Positions 15,158 to 22,450 of a stretch of DNA of 36,863 nucleotides are shown here, piece after piece (the stretch's first letter is position 1; each line of letters starts with the position of its first letter). The notes beneath the pieces were generated by a model. The model did no database searches and was not told the origin of the DNA. It saw only the letters and a list, made by a program, of their open reading frames with translations. The DNA is taken from IMG/VR virus record IMGVR_UViG_3300042309_002224, positions 1 to 36,863 of that record. One strand, written 5' to 3'. Position numbers and translations under genes: made by a program. Source of the stretch: a virus.

Positions 15158-15850
15158 TTACCCGGCCAGCAGCGTCTGCAGGAACCGGGTCGCATCATCC
15201 GCCTTGGCCTCGGGCTCCCCCCGAAGATGCGGAGCCGCCTTGCCGGCGATGGCCGCGGCAAGGCTCTTTGAGAAGCCGCCTGCATCCCGCAGGAACTCCT
15301 CGAACTCCCGGACGGACGGCATGCCGCCGCCCTCCAGAATTGCTTTCACGCTGGTGACCCGGGCCCGGATGTTCATGGGCATGGTCACCAGCGAAATCTC
15401 GCGCAGGTCGATCTTCTTCAGCCGGCTGACGCCGGGCCGCTTCTCGTCCTCGGCGATGCCGCCGGCCGGGATGCGGTAGCCGATCGACATGCCGCCGATT
15501 GACTTAGCCTTCAGGTGGGCATGGGCGCGCAGCGCTAGCGGGTCGCTCTCGATCAGCAGCCGGCCGCGGACCTTCAGGCCCTTCTTGTCCTCGGTGATAT
15601 CCTGCCACACCCCGATCGGCTCGCTCTGGTCGTGCTGCCACAGCATCGGGATCGTGCGGCCGTCCTTCTTTGCCTGCTCGACGCTCTCGACGAAAGCGCC
15701 GGGCTCGACGATGTCGCCGCCCAGGTCGACGTTGCCAAAAGTCGAGGCGTAGCCCTCGAATTCGCCATCCTCTCCCACCGCCTTGGTGTCGAGCATGTAG
15801 TCGTAGTGCTGGGTCATGAAGCACTCCGCGGTCTGGAGGGACGACGCCAT
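15158..15850 (-). CDS. HK97-family prohead protease
   Basis: Serine protease (about 230 residues) that matures the capsid. Recognised from the N-terminal GYASTFGNVDLGGDIVEPGA motif, the histidine in LWQHDQSEPIG (residue ~73) and the serine motif IGGMSIGYR (residue ~122), which fit the His/Ser arrangement of the family. The C-terminal ~40 residues are helical. The start is ambiguous: ATG 15850 lies one base after the portal stop, while ATG 15817 has a better GGAG site and gives MTQHYDYMLDTK; the longer frame to 15925 overlaps the portal and is not supported. It sits between portal and capsid genes. Confidence 0.92.
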   Translation of the reverse strand: MASSLQTAECFMTQHYDYMLDTKAVGEDGEFEGYASTFGNVDLGGDIVEPGAFVESVEQAKKDGRTIPMLWQHDQSEPIGVWQDITEDKKGLKVRGRLLIESDPLALRAHAHLKAKSIGGMSIGYRIPAGGIAEDEKRPGVSRLKKIDLREISLVTMPMNIRARVTSVKAILEGGGMPSVREFEEFLRDAGGFSKSLAAAIAGKAAPHLRGEPEAKADDATRFLQTLLAG

Positions 15851-15851
15851 G

Positions 15852-17066
15852 TCAGGCGTTTCCGCCGGCGGGCACTTGCCCCGCCTCGGTGATAGGGACG
15901 TTCTGGCTCTGCATCCGCGGGACATCGCCGCCGGCGACGCTGGGCAGGTTCTCCAGCGCCCGGACCTCGTTGATCGTCATCCAGCCGTTGGTCAGAGCCG
16001 ACTGGTAGAAGGTCGCGCGCGCGGCGCTGTCCCCCCGCAGGAGGCCCTGGATGTTGAATTCGATGGTCAAGCCGGCGGCGCGGTCAGCCGCGGTCAGTAA
16101 CTGCTTCTCCAGCGCCTGCTCGATGCGGTTGAGGCGACGCCGCAGGGTGAACTTCTGCAGGATCAAACCCTGCTGCTCGACCCCGGTTGGCCAGCTCGTC
16201 GTCTTGCTCGTGTGGCCGATCATGACGGGCGGGACGCCGAAGAACCGACAAATCTCCTCGATCGAGAACGCCCGCGACTCCAACATCTGCGCGTCTTCGG
16301 GAGTGAGGCTCAACTGCTCCCATTTGCTGCCGCCCTCAAGCAGCATGGGCCGGCCGGCATTCATGGCGCCGGTGAACTTCTCGATCAGCAGCGGCTCCAG
16401 CTCGTCCCGCTGCTCCTTGGTCAGGAACTTGTCGAACGTCAGAACGCCCGACGGGCGTAGCCCGTTGGAGTACATGCCGCCGGCCGTCCGATCCGCAGCC
16501 TGGGCCAGGCCGAAGGTGTGCCGACCGAAATGCAGAGTCGACAGCCCGCCAATAGGGTCGCCGCCGAAGCCACGGATATGCAGGACGCCGGCTTCGGTCT
16601 CGACATAGGAAACCCCGTCCTGCGTCCACCTGTATTCGATGCTGCCGCTGGGCAGGCGCCGCACCGACGGAAGCCGGGGATCGATCGGCGCCAGAGCAAT
16701 CACGCGGTCGCCGGACTTCACCTTCCGGGCATAGGTGTTGCCGCGGAGCTCCAGCGCGGCCGCCATGAACTCCCAGAAGTCCGAAGCCGTCTGGTCGGCG
16801 TTCGGGCTGTCATGCAGCACCCGGTACAGCGGATGATCCTTGACGACTTGCTTCGTGCCGTCGGGCAACGTCCGGTAGACCATCAGCGGCAGCGAAGCGA
16901 TGGTGCCGGCCAGCAGGTTGACGCAGGCCCACACCGCCGACAGCGCGAGGGCGCTGGTGTCCGTCACCGCCTCGCCGGCGTGCGCCCGATCGACCGGCCA
17001 GCCTTCCGGGTCCTTGATGTCCAGCCACCGCTTCACCACCGTAGCCATCTTGTGGCGCAACTTCAT
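15852..17066 (-). CDS. HK97-family portal protein
   Basis: A 404-residue portal subunit that forms the dodecameric DNA channel at one capsid vertex. Recognised from ALALSAVWACVNLLAGTIAS near residues 40-60, the HPLYRVLHDSPN motif, FWEFMAAALELRGNTYA near 107-125, and IEEICRFFGVPPVMIGH in the C-terminal third followed by a clip/stem-like helix region. ATG 17066 overlaps the terminase stop (ATGA), which implies coupling. The length is normal. The order TerS-TerL-portal-protease-capsid is the HK97 order. Confidence 0.95.
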   Translation of the reverse strand: MKLRHKMATVVKRWLDIKDPEGWPVDRAHAGEAVTDTSALALSAVWACVNLLAGTIASLPLMVYRTLPDGTKQVVKDHPLYRVLHDSPNADQTASDFWEFMAAALELRGNTYARKVKSGDRVIALAPIDPRLPSVRRLPSGSIEYRWTQDGVSYVETEAGVLHIRGFGGDPIGGLSTLHFGRHTFGLAQAADRTAGGMYSNGLRPSGVLTFDKFLTKEQRDELEPLLIEKFTGAMNAGRPMLLEGGSKWEQLSLTPEDAQMLESRAFSIEEICRFFGVPPVMIGHTSKTTSWPTGVEQQGLILQKFTLRRRLNRIEQALEKQLLTAADRAAGLTIEFNIQGLLRGDSAARATFYQSALTNGWMTINEVRALENLPSVAGGDVPRMQSQNVPITEAGQVPAGGNA

Positions 17067-18859
17067 GCCGCCCTCTTCAGGCTGGCCAGGTAGCCCTCGA
17101 AGCCATCATCGGGCGTAGGCGGCTTCACCATCGGCGCGATCGCATTCACCGCGGCGTCGATGCCATCGATCTTCTGCGGCGACATCGGCGCCTCCTTCTT
17201 CGGAATGATCGATCCGTCGACGCGCCGCGAAACCACGACGTTGCTCGCGCACCAGTCCATGACGGGGTTGCCGTCGTGCCGGAGGCGCTTCGGACCCGCC
17301 TTCACCCGGGCTTCGAGATCCTTGGCCGGGTCCGTGACGTTCGGTGCCGACTTGTGCAGGATCCCCGCGATCGGCGTGTCCGGGCTGGCCAAGTCTTCGT
17401 TGAGCCGGCTGGCCATCGCCTGGCCGGCCGCGAACTGGTCGAACGTGACCTGCCGTACCCCGAGGCTGCCAATCCACTCGCGGATCAGCTTCTCGACCTC
17501 GTTGTGGTCGACCCAATCGCCCGGGGTGAGGATCAGGTGGCCCTGCTTCTGCCAGGTCCGATAAGGCGCCGGCCCCTTCCCTTCCGCGTGGTCGGCATGT
17601 TCCAGCACCGCCTCGGGAAGGAAGAAGCGAGGCTTGATCAGCAGCTGTCCGGCCTGATTGATCGCCGCCAACACCAGCGCGGTCAGGTCGTCCTTGTCCG
17701 CCAGGTCGCCGCCGACGTAGCAGTCGAGCCCCTTGAAATCGTCCCAGGTCAGCGTCGGATCGGCGCAGGCCTTCCACTGCGCCATGTTCAGCCAGGCGCC
17801 GGCCGCGTTCATCCAGACGTTCAGACGCTTGGTCTTGAACTCGCCCTCGGCGCTCGGCGACTGCCGGGCATCCTTGGCGTATTCCGTCATGCTCCGCAGC
17901 GTCGGCGTGATCCCCAGCATGGGGTTCGCCTTAACCCAAACCTTCGGGTCGAACGGGTCGTCTGCCGGCCGGATCACCTTGCCGGCCTCGTCCACCTCCT
18001 CCTCGTCGAGGGTGAAGATGATCCCGAAGAAGTGGTCGGCTTCGAAGATGCCTTGCAGCACCTTCGTCAGGTAGGTCCGCTGCTCGTAACAGACGCCGTG
18101 CAGGTTGTAGCCGGCGGTCGTGATCGACCACATGAGCGGGTTCTTGCGGGCGCCGAAGGCAGACTTGATGACGTCGAACAGCCCCCGATCCTTGTGCGCG
18201 TGCAGCTCGTCGAGGATGCCGACGTGCGGGTTCCAGCCGTCCTGCGTCGACGCCTTGGCGTTGATGGTCTGAATGAAACCGTCGGTCTCCGCACAGGTGA
18301 TGGACCTGGCCCAGGCCGAGACCCCGAAAGCCTCCCGAAGGTCGGGCGTCTTCCTGACCATCGACTGCGCCGGCTTAAACACCTTCTGGGCCTGCGCGCC
18401 GGTCGTCGCGCCGATGATGACCTGCGGCCCGGGCTCGCCCTCGCAGCACAGGCAGTACAGCGCGACGCCGGCGGTGAGCGTGCTCTTGGCGCCTTTCCGC
18501 GCCATCTCGATGTAGACGTCCGAGAACCGCCGCAGGCCGTCCTCGTGCCGGCGCCAGCCGAAGACCGACACCAGGATGAAGATCTGCGGCGGCTCCAGAT
18601 GCAGCGTGGGCTCAGTCCAGACGCCCTCGACGTGCGGCAGCTTCTCGATGAAGTCGCAAACGTCGTTGCCGTGCCAGGGATCGAAGTAGAATTCCCAGCC
18701 GCCGGCCGCTCGCTTCAGATCGTCCAGATGGCGTTTCGCCGCCAGCCGGACCCATTTACAGAACTGCTCGCCCTTTCGGTCGGCGACCGCCTCGCGAGCA
18801 TAGGCATTCGCAACGCCGACGTAGTCGCGGGCGTGCGTCAGCTTCTCAACGGTGGCCAT
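17063..18859 (-). CDS. terL: Terminase large subunit (HK97 gp2-like, Terminase_1)
   Basis: A 598-residue DNA-packaging motor. The ATPase part shows a Walker A-like ARKGAKST (residues 120-127) and Walker B VGILDE (213-218) followed by LHAHKDRG. The nuclease part carries acidic metal ligands in YVGGDLADKDDLTALV (about 380-395) and near the C-terminus in KIDGIDAAVNAIAPM. It is a full-length member of the family whose small subunit is P27-like and whose portal/capsid are HK97-like; such systems usually cut at cos. ATG 18859 lies 14 bases inside the small-subunit gene. Confidence 0.95.
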   Translation of the reverse strand: MATVEKLTHARDYVGVANAYAREAVADRKGEQFCKWVRLAAKRHLDDLKRAAGGWEFYFDPWHGNDVCDFIEKLPHVEGVWTEPTLHLEPPQIFILVSVFGWRRHEDGLRRFSDVYIEMARKGAKSTLTAGVALYCLCCEGEPGPQVIIGATTGAQAQKVFKPAQSMVRKTPDLREAFGVSAWARSITCAETDGFIQTINAKASTQDGWNPHVGILDELHAHKDRGLFDVIKSAFGARKNPLMWSITTAGYNLHGVCYEQRTYLTKVLQGIFEADHFFGIIFTLDEEEVDEAGKVIRPADDPFDPKVWVKANPMLGITPTLRSMTEYAKDARQSPSAEGEFKTKRLNVWMNAAGAWLNMAQWKACADPTLTWDDFKGLDCYVGGDLADKDDLTALVLAAINQAGQLLIKPRFFLPEAVLEHADHAEGKGPAPYRTWQKQGHLILTPGDWVDHNEVEKLIREWIGSLGVRQVTFDQFAAGQAMASRLNEDLASPDTPIAGILHKSAPNVTDPAKDLEARVKAGPKRLRHDGNPVMDWCASNVVVSRRVDGSIIPKKEAPMSPQKIDGIDAAVNAIAPMVKPPTPDDGFEGYLASLKRAA

Positions 18860-19253
18860 TCCGACTGAAGGGGTTCTTGCTCTTGCCGTCCTCGGCCGCG
18901 CCGCCCTGCAGCCGGCTCTTGGCGCCGAAGATGCCGAACTGCTCGGCCATGCGGCGGGCCTCGGTCAGCGCGGCCACCGGGGGGCACTCGCCTTGACGCC
19001 AGGCCTTGTTGATCGCGCCCTGCAGGTTGCAGTAGTTAGCGAACTGCGTGCTGTCCTTCTCGGTCGCCATCCGGGACGCGGTGACGCGCCCGATGTCGTC
19101 CATCCAGACTTCCTCGCCTTCGGCCGTGAGCCAGTCCGGCTGGGCCGGCATGGCGTTGGGCTCGTACAGGTTGACGGACGGCGCAGCGCTGCGAGACAGG
19201 GTTCCGCGCGCGATGCGCTCGGTCGGGAGATCGGGTTTCGGCCCTCGCTTCAT
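18846..19253 (-). CDS. terS: Terminase small subunit, P27 family
   Basis: A 135-residue protein starting MKRGPKPDLPTERIARGTL. The basic RGPKP opening, PDWLTAEGEEVW near residue 40, and the region with a conserved Gly/Phe tail (EQFGIFGAKSRLQG) are typical of P27-like small terminases, which bind the packaging site and regulate the large subunit. ATG 19253 has a strong GAGGAGGGCGGG site. The non-coding stretch just upstream holds repeats that could be its binding site. Confidence 0.9.
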   Translation of the reverse strand: MKRGPKPDLPTERIARGTLSRSAAPSVNLYEPNAMPAQPDWLTAEGEEVWMDDIGRVTASRMATEKDSTQFANYCNLQGAINKAWRQGECPPVAALTEARRMAEQFGIFGAKSRLQGGAAEDGKSKNPFSRNGHR

Positions 19254-19463
19254 CCCGCCCTCCTCTGTTCAACCGATTTCGATTTTACTGGGCCGCCAAG
19301 TTTTATTCACAAGCGCGAAAATCTGACGAAGGGCGCCGGTTTCGGACGGCCAGGGGCGCAACTTTCTTTCGCCCCCCGGGGGAGTGTCATTTCTGCAACA
19401 CATGCGCGTGGGTCATGCATGTTGCAGCGCAGCATGCGTTGCCAGACCTGCGAGTGCTTCGCA
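19254..19463. other. Gap between HNH and terminase genes; candidate cos region
   Basis: This 210-base stretch has no convincing gene. It holds a 10-bp GC palindrome CCCCCGGGGG (19373-19382) and, 12 bases on, three related repeats: GCAACACATGC (19395-19405), GCATGTTGC (19417-19425) and GCATGCGTTGC (19432-19442), the last two inverted relative to the first. A nicking site plus repeats for the small terminase is how cos regions are built, and HNH-next-to-P27-terminase gene order is usual for cos phages. The assignment is inferred; the cleavage position cannot be read from sequence alone. Confidence 0.4.
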
Positions 19464-19862
19464 TCACGCGGGGCGCCGCGTCCGCGCCAGGGCCGCAGCC
19501 TCGATCCGCTGCTTCACCCGGTTGTGGTGGGTGATGCAAAGGGTCTGCTTCGGCCCGTGGAAGAACAGCTGCGGATCCCCGCGATGCGGCTGCTCATGGT
19601 CGACGATCAGGCCGCGCATGTTCGGGTTCGTCTCGGGCGATCCGTCCACCTTCCGGCCGCCATCGTTCAGGATGCCGTTGGCCCGGCACATACGGCAGAC
19701 GGGCTCCAGGGCCAGATGCTCTGCCCGGATCCGTCTCCAGGCGGCTGTCCGGTACCAAGCCCGATAGTTCCTGCTGCTGCGCTTGGCATCGTGCCTGCGG
19801 TCACCCGCGCGCTGCGCCGCTCCCTTCGCCGCCATCTGCATCCGAGGCGGACGAGACGGCAT
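19464..19862 (-). CDS. HNH endonuclease adjacent to terminase
   Basis: A 132-residue protein. After a basic start (MPSRPPRMQMAAKG) comes the HNH core: AWRRIRAEHLALEPVCRMC with a Cys pair, LIVDHEQPHRGDP carrying the metal-binding His, and QTLCITHHNRVKQR with the closing His-His-Asn. The His residues in VDHE and HHN fit the ββα-metal fold. Phage HNH proteins beside P27 terminases stimulate terminase nicking at cos. ATG 19862 overlaps the stop of a tiny upstream ORF (TGATG), which favours this start over the longer frame to 20054, whose N-terminal 60 residues look out of frame. Downstream internal ATGs at 19841 and 19835 are alternatives. Confidence 0.88.
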   Translation of the reverse strand: MPSRPPRMQMAAKGAAQRAGDRRHDAKRSSRNYRAWYRTAAWRRIRAEHLALEPVCRMCRANGILNDGGRKVDGSPETNPNMRGLIVDHEQPHRGDPQLFFHGPKQTLCITHHNRVKQRIEAAALARTRRPA

Positions 19863-19972
19863 CAGACGCCAGCCCCGGTGCTGCCGTGGTCCTCCGCGCC
19901 TGCTGGCGTGTCGCCGTAGACTAGGACCCGGGTTGGGGCCGGCGGAGGGTTGTCGATGGTCTGATACAACAT
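19862..19972 (-). CDS. Tiny ORF coupled to the HNH gene
   Basis: A 36-codon frame starting MLYQTIDNPPPAPTR, whose TGA overlaps the HNH ATG (TGATG). Third codon positions are mostly G or C, as in neighbouring genes. A GGAG lies rather far (about 14 bases) before the ATG, so the translation signal is weak. It resembles the short leader-type ORFs of packed phage operons. It may be a real small protein or a device coupling translation into the HNH gene; no family is recognised. Confidence 0.42.
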   Translation of the reverse strand: MLYQTIDNPPPAPTRVLVYGDTPAGAEDHGSTGAGV

Positions 19973-20007
19973 GCCGACACCGCCACTCCGGATGCCAGTC
20001 TCTGGGT

Positions 20008-20035
20008 TTGCGCCCCCAGAGCGCTGCGTTATAGT
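20008..20035 (+). promoter_or_regulatory. Predicted promoter of the Cas2-like moron
   Basis: TTGCGC (20008-20013), a 16-base spacer and TATAGT (20030-20035) form a sigma-70-like promoter reading rightward, against all adjacent late genes. Transcription would start near 20042, about 32 bases before the ATG. This supports independent expression from the lysogen. Confidence 0.6.
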
Positions 20036-20073
20036 AGCGAGTTTTGTACCGCACTAATTTCAGGAGAAGAATA

Positions 20074-20355
20074 ATGACTTCCTACCTAGTCAGTTATGAC
20101 CTTATGAAGGAAGCATCGTCCAAAGATTACCAACCATTGTGGAATGAATTCAAACGTCTCGGCGGCTTCAAAACCCAGTACTCAGTATGGCTCGTCGCAG
20201 TGAACAATACCGCCGAGGAGTTGCACGATCATCTAAAGAAGTTCGTTGACGAGAATGATCGTCTACTGGTCCTTGAACTGGTAAAGAACCACCATTACAG
20301 CAACGCGATCGGCGGAACTAACAAGTGGATCGAGGGCAATCCGCCTGCCCGGTGA
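20074..20355 (+). CDS. Stand-alone Cas2-fold protein (SinR-like family), moron
   Basis: A 93-residue protein starting MTSYLVSYDLMKEASSKDY. The pattern of a first strand YLVSYDL with Asp at its end, a helix WNEFKRLGG, a second strand SVWLVAV, a helix and a third strand RLLVLELV is the ferredoxin-like Cas2/VapD fold, as in the orphan proteins often labelled SinR-family or Cas2-like. The strand-1 Asp is the position of the Cas2 metal-binding Asp. No cas1, other cas gene or repeat array is present. ATG 20074 has an AGGAG site seven bases upstream. The gene is visibly more AT-rich than its neighbours, runs on the opposite strand and has its own promoter and terminator: a moron. Whether it is a nuclease, toxin-like or structural is unknown. 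Confidence 0.8.
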   Translation: MTSYLVSYDLMKEASSKDYQPLWNEFKRLGGFKTQYSVWLVAVNNTAEELHDHLKKFVDENDRLLVLELVKNHHYSNAIGGTNKWIEGNPPAR

Positions 20356-20381
20356 CGCGAGCACGATTGCCAAAATGATAT

Positions 20382-20409
20382 AGCCCGCCTCGGTCTCCCG
20401 GGGCGGGCT
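20382..20409. terminator. Bidirectional-looking terminator hairpin
   Basis: AGCCCGCC (20382-20389) pairs with GGCGGGCT (20402-20409) over a 12-base loop. It lies 26 bases after the moron stop. Reading rightward it is followed by GTCTTC; reading leftward by ATATCATTTT, a better U-rich tail, so it could also stop leftward early transcripts coming from the replication genes. Confidence 0.65.
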
Positions 20410-20489
20410 GTCTTCGGGCGCACGACGTCACCCTGCATATCGGTAATGGAACACATCTCAGGCGAGAGAGCAAGCCTCACCTGCGATGT

Positions 20490-21098
20490 CTACGCCGCCT
20501 CCTTCATTGCCTCCGCCGCGGCACGCCCAGCGGCTTTGATCTTCGGCGCCGCCCGCACGAGAGCATCCAGAGCATCCCGGATCAGCGCGGCCGCCGCAAT
20601 GGCCTTGGGCAGCAGCGCATCCACATCGGCCGCTGGATCCGGACAGGCCAGCGAGAGCGCGATGCGGCAGCGGAAGTCGAGCCGGCTGAGCGCGTCGAGC
20701 GTCTCGCGGTACTGCGCCATGGTCCGGGCGAAGCCTTCGGCGTCGTCGGCCGAAAGTGAGCGGCCTTGCTGCTTCTGCACCATGCCGCGCGGTGCGGCGA
20801 TGTTTCGGCCAACGCGGTCCATCAGGCCGCCATAATCGAGCCCGGCAAGGTATCGGCCGGTGGCGAGCCCTGGCGCCTCTTGCTCGTTGGTGGCCAGCGC
20901 GCCGCGGCGGTAGAGCGCGCCCAGCACAGTACCGCCGAGCTGATCGCGCCAGGCGTCACCGTCGCCGCCCGTGGCGCTGGCACGCCTCGCCGCCAGCTCC
21001 GGCGTCACGGCCTCGACCTGCTGCCGCACGACCTGGCCGCCGGGGTGCCGCGGCTTGATCGACCGCGGCCGCCCTGCCCTCCTCCGATGCTTCGGCAT
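20490..21098 (-). CDS. Hypothetical phage protein, Ala-rich C-terminus
   Basis: A protein of about 202 residues starting MPKHRRRAGRPRS, with a GGGGAG site seven bases before ATG 21098; a longer start at 21122 is less well supported. It has a strongly basic N-terminus (to ~residue 20), a central region with GGLMDRVGRNIAAP and YRETLDALSRLDF, and a predicted long helical Ala-rich C-terminus (AALIRDALDALVRAAPKIKA). It is the last gene of the early leftward block before the moron. A basic N-terminus plus helices would suit a nucleic-acid-binding regulator such as a late-gene activator, but there is no motif to support this. Confidence 0.68.
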   Translation of the reverse strand: MPKHRRRAGRPRSIKPRHPGGQVVRQQVEAVTPELAARRASATGGDGDAWRDQLGGTVLGALYRRGALATNEQEAPGLATGRYLAGLDYGGLMDRVGRNIAAPRGMVQKQQGRSLSADDAEGFARTMAQYRETLDALSRLDFRCRIALSLACPDPAADVDALLPKAIAAAALIRDALDALVRAAPKIKAAGRAAAEAMKEAA

Positions 21099-21131
21099 CA
21101 CGCACTCCCCAGTTTGCAGCAAAGCATCCGA

Positions 21132-21578
21132 TCAGTCCTCGATCGGCAAGGCGCCGTGGACCTTGAGCAGCGTGATCGCCCAGCGCTGCCCGTTGATCTT
21201 CGCGAACTCCGCGAGCGCTCGGACCTCGACCTCTCGCGACTGGAAGCGGTCGACCGTCGCCATCCAGAGGAAGATCCCGATGGGCGTGTTCAGCGGATCA
21301 CCGTCGAGCCAGGAGGCATCACAGACGCCGCGGGAGCAGGCGAAGCGGTACGGGTCGTTGTTCTCGCGATCGTCCTGGCGGCCGACGGCGGCGTCGGTTA
21401 CGCCATCGCCCTGGCGTCGGTTCCACAGGATCATCGCCTTCGCCACAGGGATGGTCCCGAACGAGCTCGGATCGATCGTGGCCGGCAGGCCCTCCTTGAC
21501 TCGACCGGCGTTCCTCTGCGCCTCGTCCCAGCTCATCAGCCGGAACGGGCCGCGCGTGATGCCTTCCAAGTCGCTCAT
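21132..21578 (-). CDS. Hypothetical phage protein
   Basis: A 148-residue protein starting MSDLEGITRGPFRLMSW. ATG 21578 overlaps the stop of the upstream initiator-like gene (ATGA), which fixes the start; the frame continues upstream only as a shadow. It holds two Cys (in FACSRGVCDASW) and a C-terminal segment ending INGQRWAITLLKVHG. No family is recognised. Coupling to the replication gene suggests a replication or early accessory role; this is inferred. Confidence 0.7.
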   Translation of the reverse strand: MSDLEGITRGPFRLMSWDEAQRNAGRVKEGLPATIDPSSFGTIPVAKAMILWNRRQGDGVTDAAVGRQDDRENNDPYRFACSRGVCDASWLDGDPLNTPIGIFLWMATVDRFQSREVEVRALAEFAKINGQRWAITLLKVHGALPIED

Positions 21579-22450
21579 GCTGCTTCTCCGAGGTAGGTTG
21601 CCGCCAATCGCTCGGCGTCCGGCATGGACGTCTCGGCGAGGCGGTAGATCTCTGTCGCCTTGGCTTTCTCCAGGCGCGTCAGGGCTCGATCGATTGCCCT
21701 GGCGATCGTGCTGCCCGGCGGAAATCTGGTGTCCTGCGGGCTCGGCTCTTCGGGCGCGGGGTCGGCGTCGCCGGCGGCGTTTATGAGCCACTTCCTCATG
21801 AACGCCAGCGCGTCCTTGTGCCGGTGCTCTTTCGAACGGGTCCAGACTCTCGCCTTGGCCAGTTCTCTGCCGACGTCGACGTTCGGCGCCTCTTTCCTGG
21901 CCCATTCCTCCAGCGCCGGCACGTCGATCTCGTCGAGAGAGGTGACGCGTTTGGTACGGGGGACTTTAGGGGGAATAGTAGTAGGAGTAAGAGTAGGCTT
22001 AGATTTGCTTAGATTTTGCTTTCCGGTTTGCTTGGGCAATTGCTCTAGCAAACCATCTTTTCCCCAACGTTTTGAGGCACTTACGAGACCACCCTTTTTG
22101 CCAGCAACTCGGCGCTTCTCGGATAAGCAAATTGTAAGCAAATCCTGTTTTGCTTGCCGCGTCATCCGGCGGCTGAAGATCGTGCCTTGCCTGGTCAAGC
22201 TGTACACGCCCGCCCGATCAAGCTCGCTCAGAAGGCCGTTGATCGTCTCTTCGCTCTCGCCGACCAAACGGGCCAGGTCGAAAGCGGTGCACGATTTCGG
22301 GCCAACCTTGACATGCCCTACGGGGTCGGCCTTGGCGGCCAGACACAGCATCCGCATCCACAGCCCCTGCGCGGCTAGACTGCACACGCGCAGGCATGGA
22401 TCGTTCTCGTAGTCGTTCCAGTAGAAGGTGACCGATGGATTGGCCGCCAT
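21575..22450 (-). CDS. O-like replication initiator / DnaB-loader candidate
   Basis: A 291-residue protein. The N-terminal ~100 residues (FYWNDYENDPCLRVCSLAAQ, then GLWMRMLCLAA and a winged-helix-like stretch with LARLVGESEETINGLLSELD) match the DUF1376/phage replication-protein style DNA-binding domain. A Lys/Gln/Ser/Thr-rich linker (~145-170) follows, then a C-terminal helical part (~175-290) that could contact the helicase. This domain plan, with the DnaB-like gene just upstream, parallels lambda O or DnaT-like initiators. ATG 22450 overlaps the helicase TGA (TGATG); a GTG at 22462 is possible. The linker-coding DNA is AT-rich and full of AAGCAAA repeats, so the origin may lie inside the gene. 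Confidence 0.75.
   Translation of the reverse strand: MAANPSVTFYWNDYENDPCLRVCSLAAQGLWMRMLCLAAKADPVGHVKVGPKSCTAFDLARLVGESEETINGLLSELDRAGVYSLTRQGTIFSRRMTRQAKQDLLTICLSEKRRVAGKKGGLVSASKRWGKDGLLEQLPKQTGKQNLSKSKPTLTPTTIPPKVPRTKRVTSLDEIDVPALEEWARKEAPNVDVGRELAKARVWTRSKEHRHKDALAFMRKWLINAAGDADPAPEEPSPQDTRFPPGSTIARAIDRALTRLEKAKATEIYRLAETSMPDAERLAATYLGEAA
22004..22155. repeat. Six AAGCAAA/TTTGCTT iteron-like repeats, candidate origin
   Basis: TTTGCTT occurs at 22004, 22015, 22027 and 22149, and its reverse AAGCAAA at 22125 and 22136. Spacings within the two groups are 11, 12 and 11, 13 bases, about one helical turn. The intervening DNA is the most AT-rich part of the replication block and includes the palindrome GCAATTGC near 22036. 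The heptamer falls in different codon frames (AAG CAA A, CTA AGC AAA, CAA GCA AAA), so it is not simply a repeated peptide. Confidence 0.55.

Noticed and set aside
17276-18868. Plus-strand open frame (530 codons) over the large terminase gene
   Set aside because: Antisense shadow of a gene with clear Walker and nuclease motifs.
20074-20355. A CRISPR-Cas system around the Cas2-like gene
   Set aside because: No repeat array, cas1 or other cas genes are visible on either strand within the window.
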